This document shows positions 63,427 to 64,000 of a stretch of 64,000 nucleotides of DNA, in pieces. Below the pieces are notes generated by a model, which saw only the letters and a list, made by a program, of their open reading frames with translations, did not search any database and was not told the DNA's origin. The first letter of the stretch is position 1. Each line of letters starts with the position of its first letter. The DNA comes from Fusarium oxysporum f. sp. lycopersici 4287 (taxonomy: Eukaryota > Ascomycota > Sordariomycetes > Hypocreales > Nectriaceae): NCBI RefSeq assembly GCF_000149955.1, contig NC_030986.1, positions 5,637,910 to 5,701,909 on the forward strand, given 5' to 3'. A program made the translations under genes and the position numbers.

Positions 63427-64000
63427 GGGGAAAATTAGAGGGGTCTGGCTTGGGGGGGTTTCTCGAATTATGCTGTATTTTACGGTTAGATGAAGATTGA
63501 GATACTAGGGCAGCTGTGCATCAAGTTGGTCGAGTTGTTAAGAAAGACCAAAAATATCTGATGCCAAGTTCACAGTTTTCTTATCGTTCGTTGGTTCAAA
63601 GAGATGTCTACAACTTCACTTAAGTAACTTTCTCCTAAGAGACGTACATGAGACCCGAATCTGACGTCTAACTTGTCATAAGCCTGTGGACTATGTGATG
63701 AGGTTTAGGTAAGGATATGGGTCGAGTTGTATAAACCTCTTGTAATATATGAAGTCTTCTGAACTTAAATGCACGAGACAGATTTATACGGAATATCAGA
63801 GTCGACCTCAGGTTCAAACAGCTAAACTAAATCTTTTCAAGGTACTAGATCAAAGGACTTTAGATGCTAGAATGCTTAAATAAGGATATATACAGTCCTC
63901 ATAGTAGCTAGCTGTCCGCTTATAACAGTATGCACTCCTTATCCAGTCCCGCCTTGGTCCTAAAAGTCTGACAGCAAGACACTGGATGACAAATGTAATC
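63427..64000. other. AT-rich intergenic region at the right edge
   Basis: The 3' flank of the Zn2Cys6 gene, followed by increasingly AT-rich sequence (for example around 63720-63760 and 63860-63930) without reading frames of note. It could border a decayed repeat, but no element is recognisable within the window. Confidence 0.45.

Noticed and set aside
1..64000. tRNA, rRNA, CRISPR and bacterial-type operons
   Set aside because: No B-box/A-box pairs or cloverleaf candidates, no spaced identical repeats, and clear spliceosomal introns show a fungal nuclear sequence.

Overview
The window comes from a filamentous ascomycete. Genes carry short (about 45-70 nt) introns with GTAAGT/GTATGT-like donors and CTAAC/CTGAC branch sites, promoters contain pyrimidine-rich tracts, and the gene set is fungal throughout (Crh-type GH16, Rho3, CWC25, Dal5-type MFS, Zn2Cys6 regulator, LaeA-like methyltransferase, mitochondrial methylcitrate enzymes). 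The overall look is that of a Fusarium-like Sordariomycete, but that placement is inference. Exon structures were built by hand from splice signals and reading-frame continuity. No tRNA, rRNA or CRISPR was recognised. Two runs of N (5037-5338 and 12412-12565) are assembly gaps.

0-33 kb is mostly conserved housekeeping sequence. It holds the 3' end of an otubain deubiquitinase, a LaeA-like methyltransferase behind a 3-kb non-coding stretch, a type-I glutamine synthetase homologue, an SDR, and a divergent methylisocitrate lyase / 2-methylcitrate synthase pair (propionyl-CoA disposal in mitochondria). It continues with a GNAT acetyltransferase, a membrane-anchored Crh transglycosylase, an omega-like GST, a very large CCCH + SF1 helicase + NFX1 + RZ-finger protein of the ZNFX1/Hrr1 type, a small coiled-coil protein, Rho3, splicing factor CWC25 and the mitochondrial ribosomal protein uS14m.

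33-41 kb looks like a plant-polysaccharide module: a membrane-anchored GH3 beta-glucosidase, convergent with a cytosolic GH105 unsaturated rhamnogalacturonyl hydrolase, which is in turn divergent from a Dal5-type MFS transporter.

41-54.7 kb is the unusual part. After an orphan gene comes a tandem array of at least ten intact small genes, two clear pseudogenes and possibly two further relics. All encode one domain: a RanBP2-type zinc finger with a stretched first loop (W-x-C-x4-14-C-x10/11-C-x2-C) followed by a short tail with a conserved IG/LG-x-L and a terminal W-x-Y/F-like motif. Six intact copies (43.1-48.5 kb) run on the + strand and five (48.7-53.4 kb) on the - strand, so the two half-arrays converge. 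Many share a TATAAGT core promoter about 90-140 nt before the start codon. One copy is a larger, proline-rich form with an N-terminal hydrophobic segment. I know of no described system matching this lineage-specific cluster.

54.7-64 kb holds a second orphan gene, a succinate-semialdehyde-type aldehyde dehydrogenase with an altered cofactor loop, a flavin amine oxidase and a Zn2Cys6 transcription factor, which together could form a small amine-catabolism neighbourhood.
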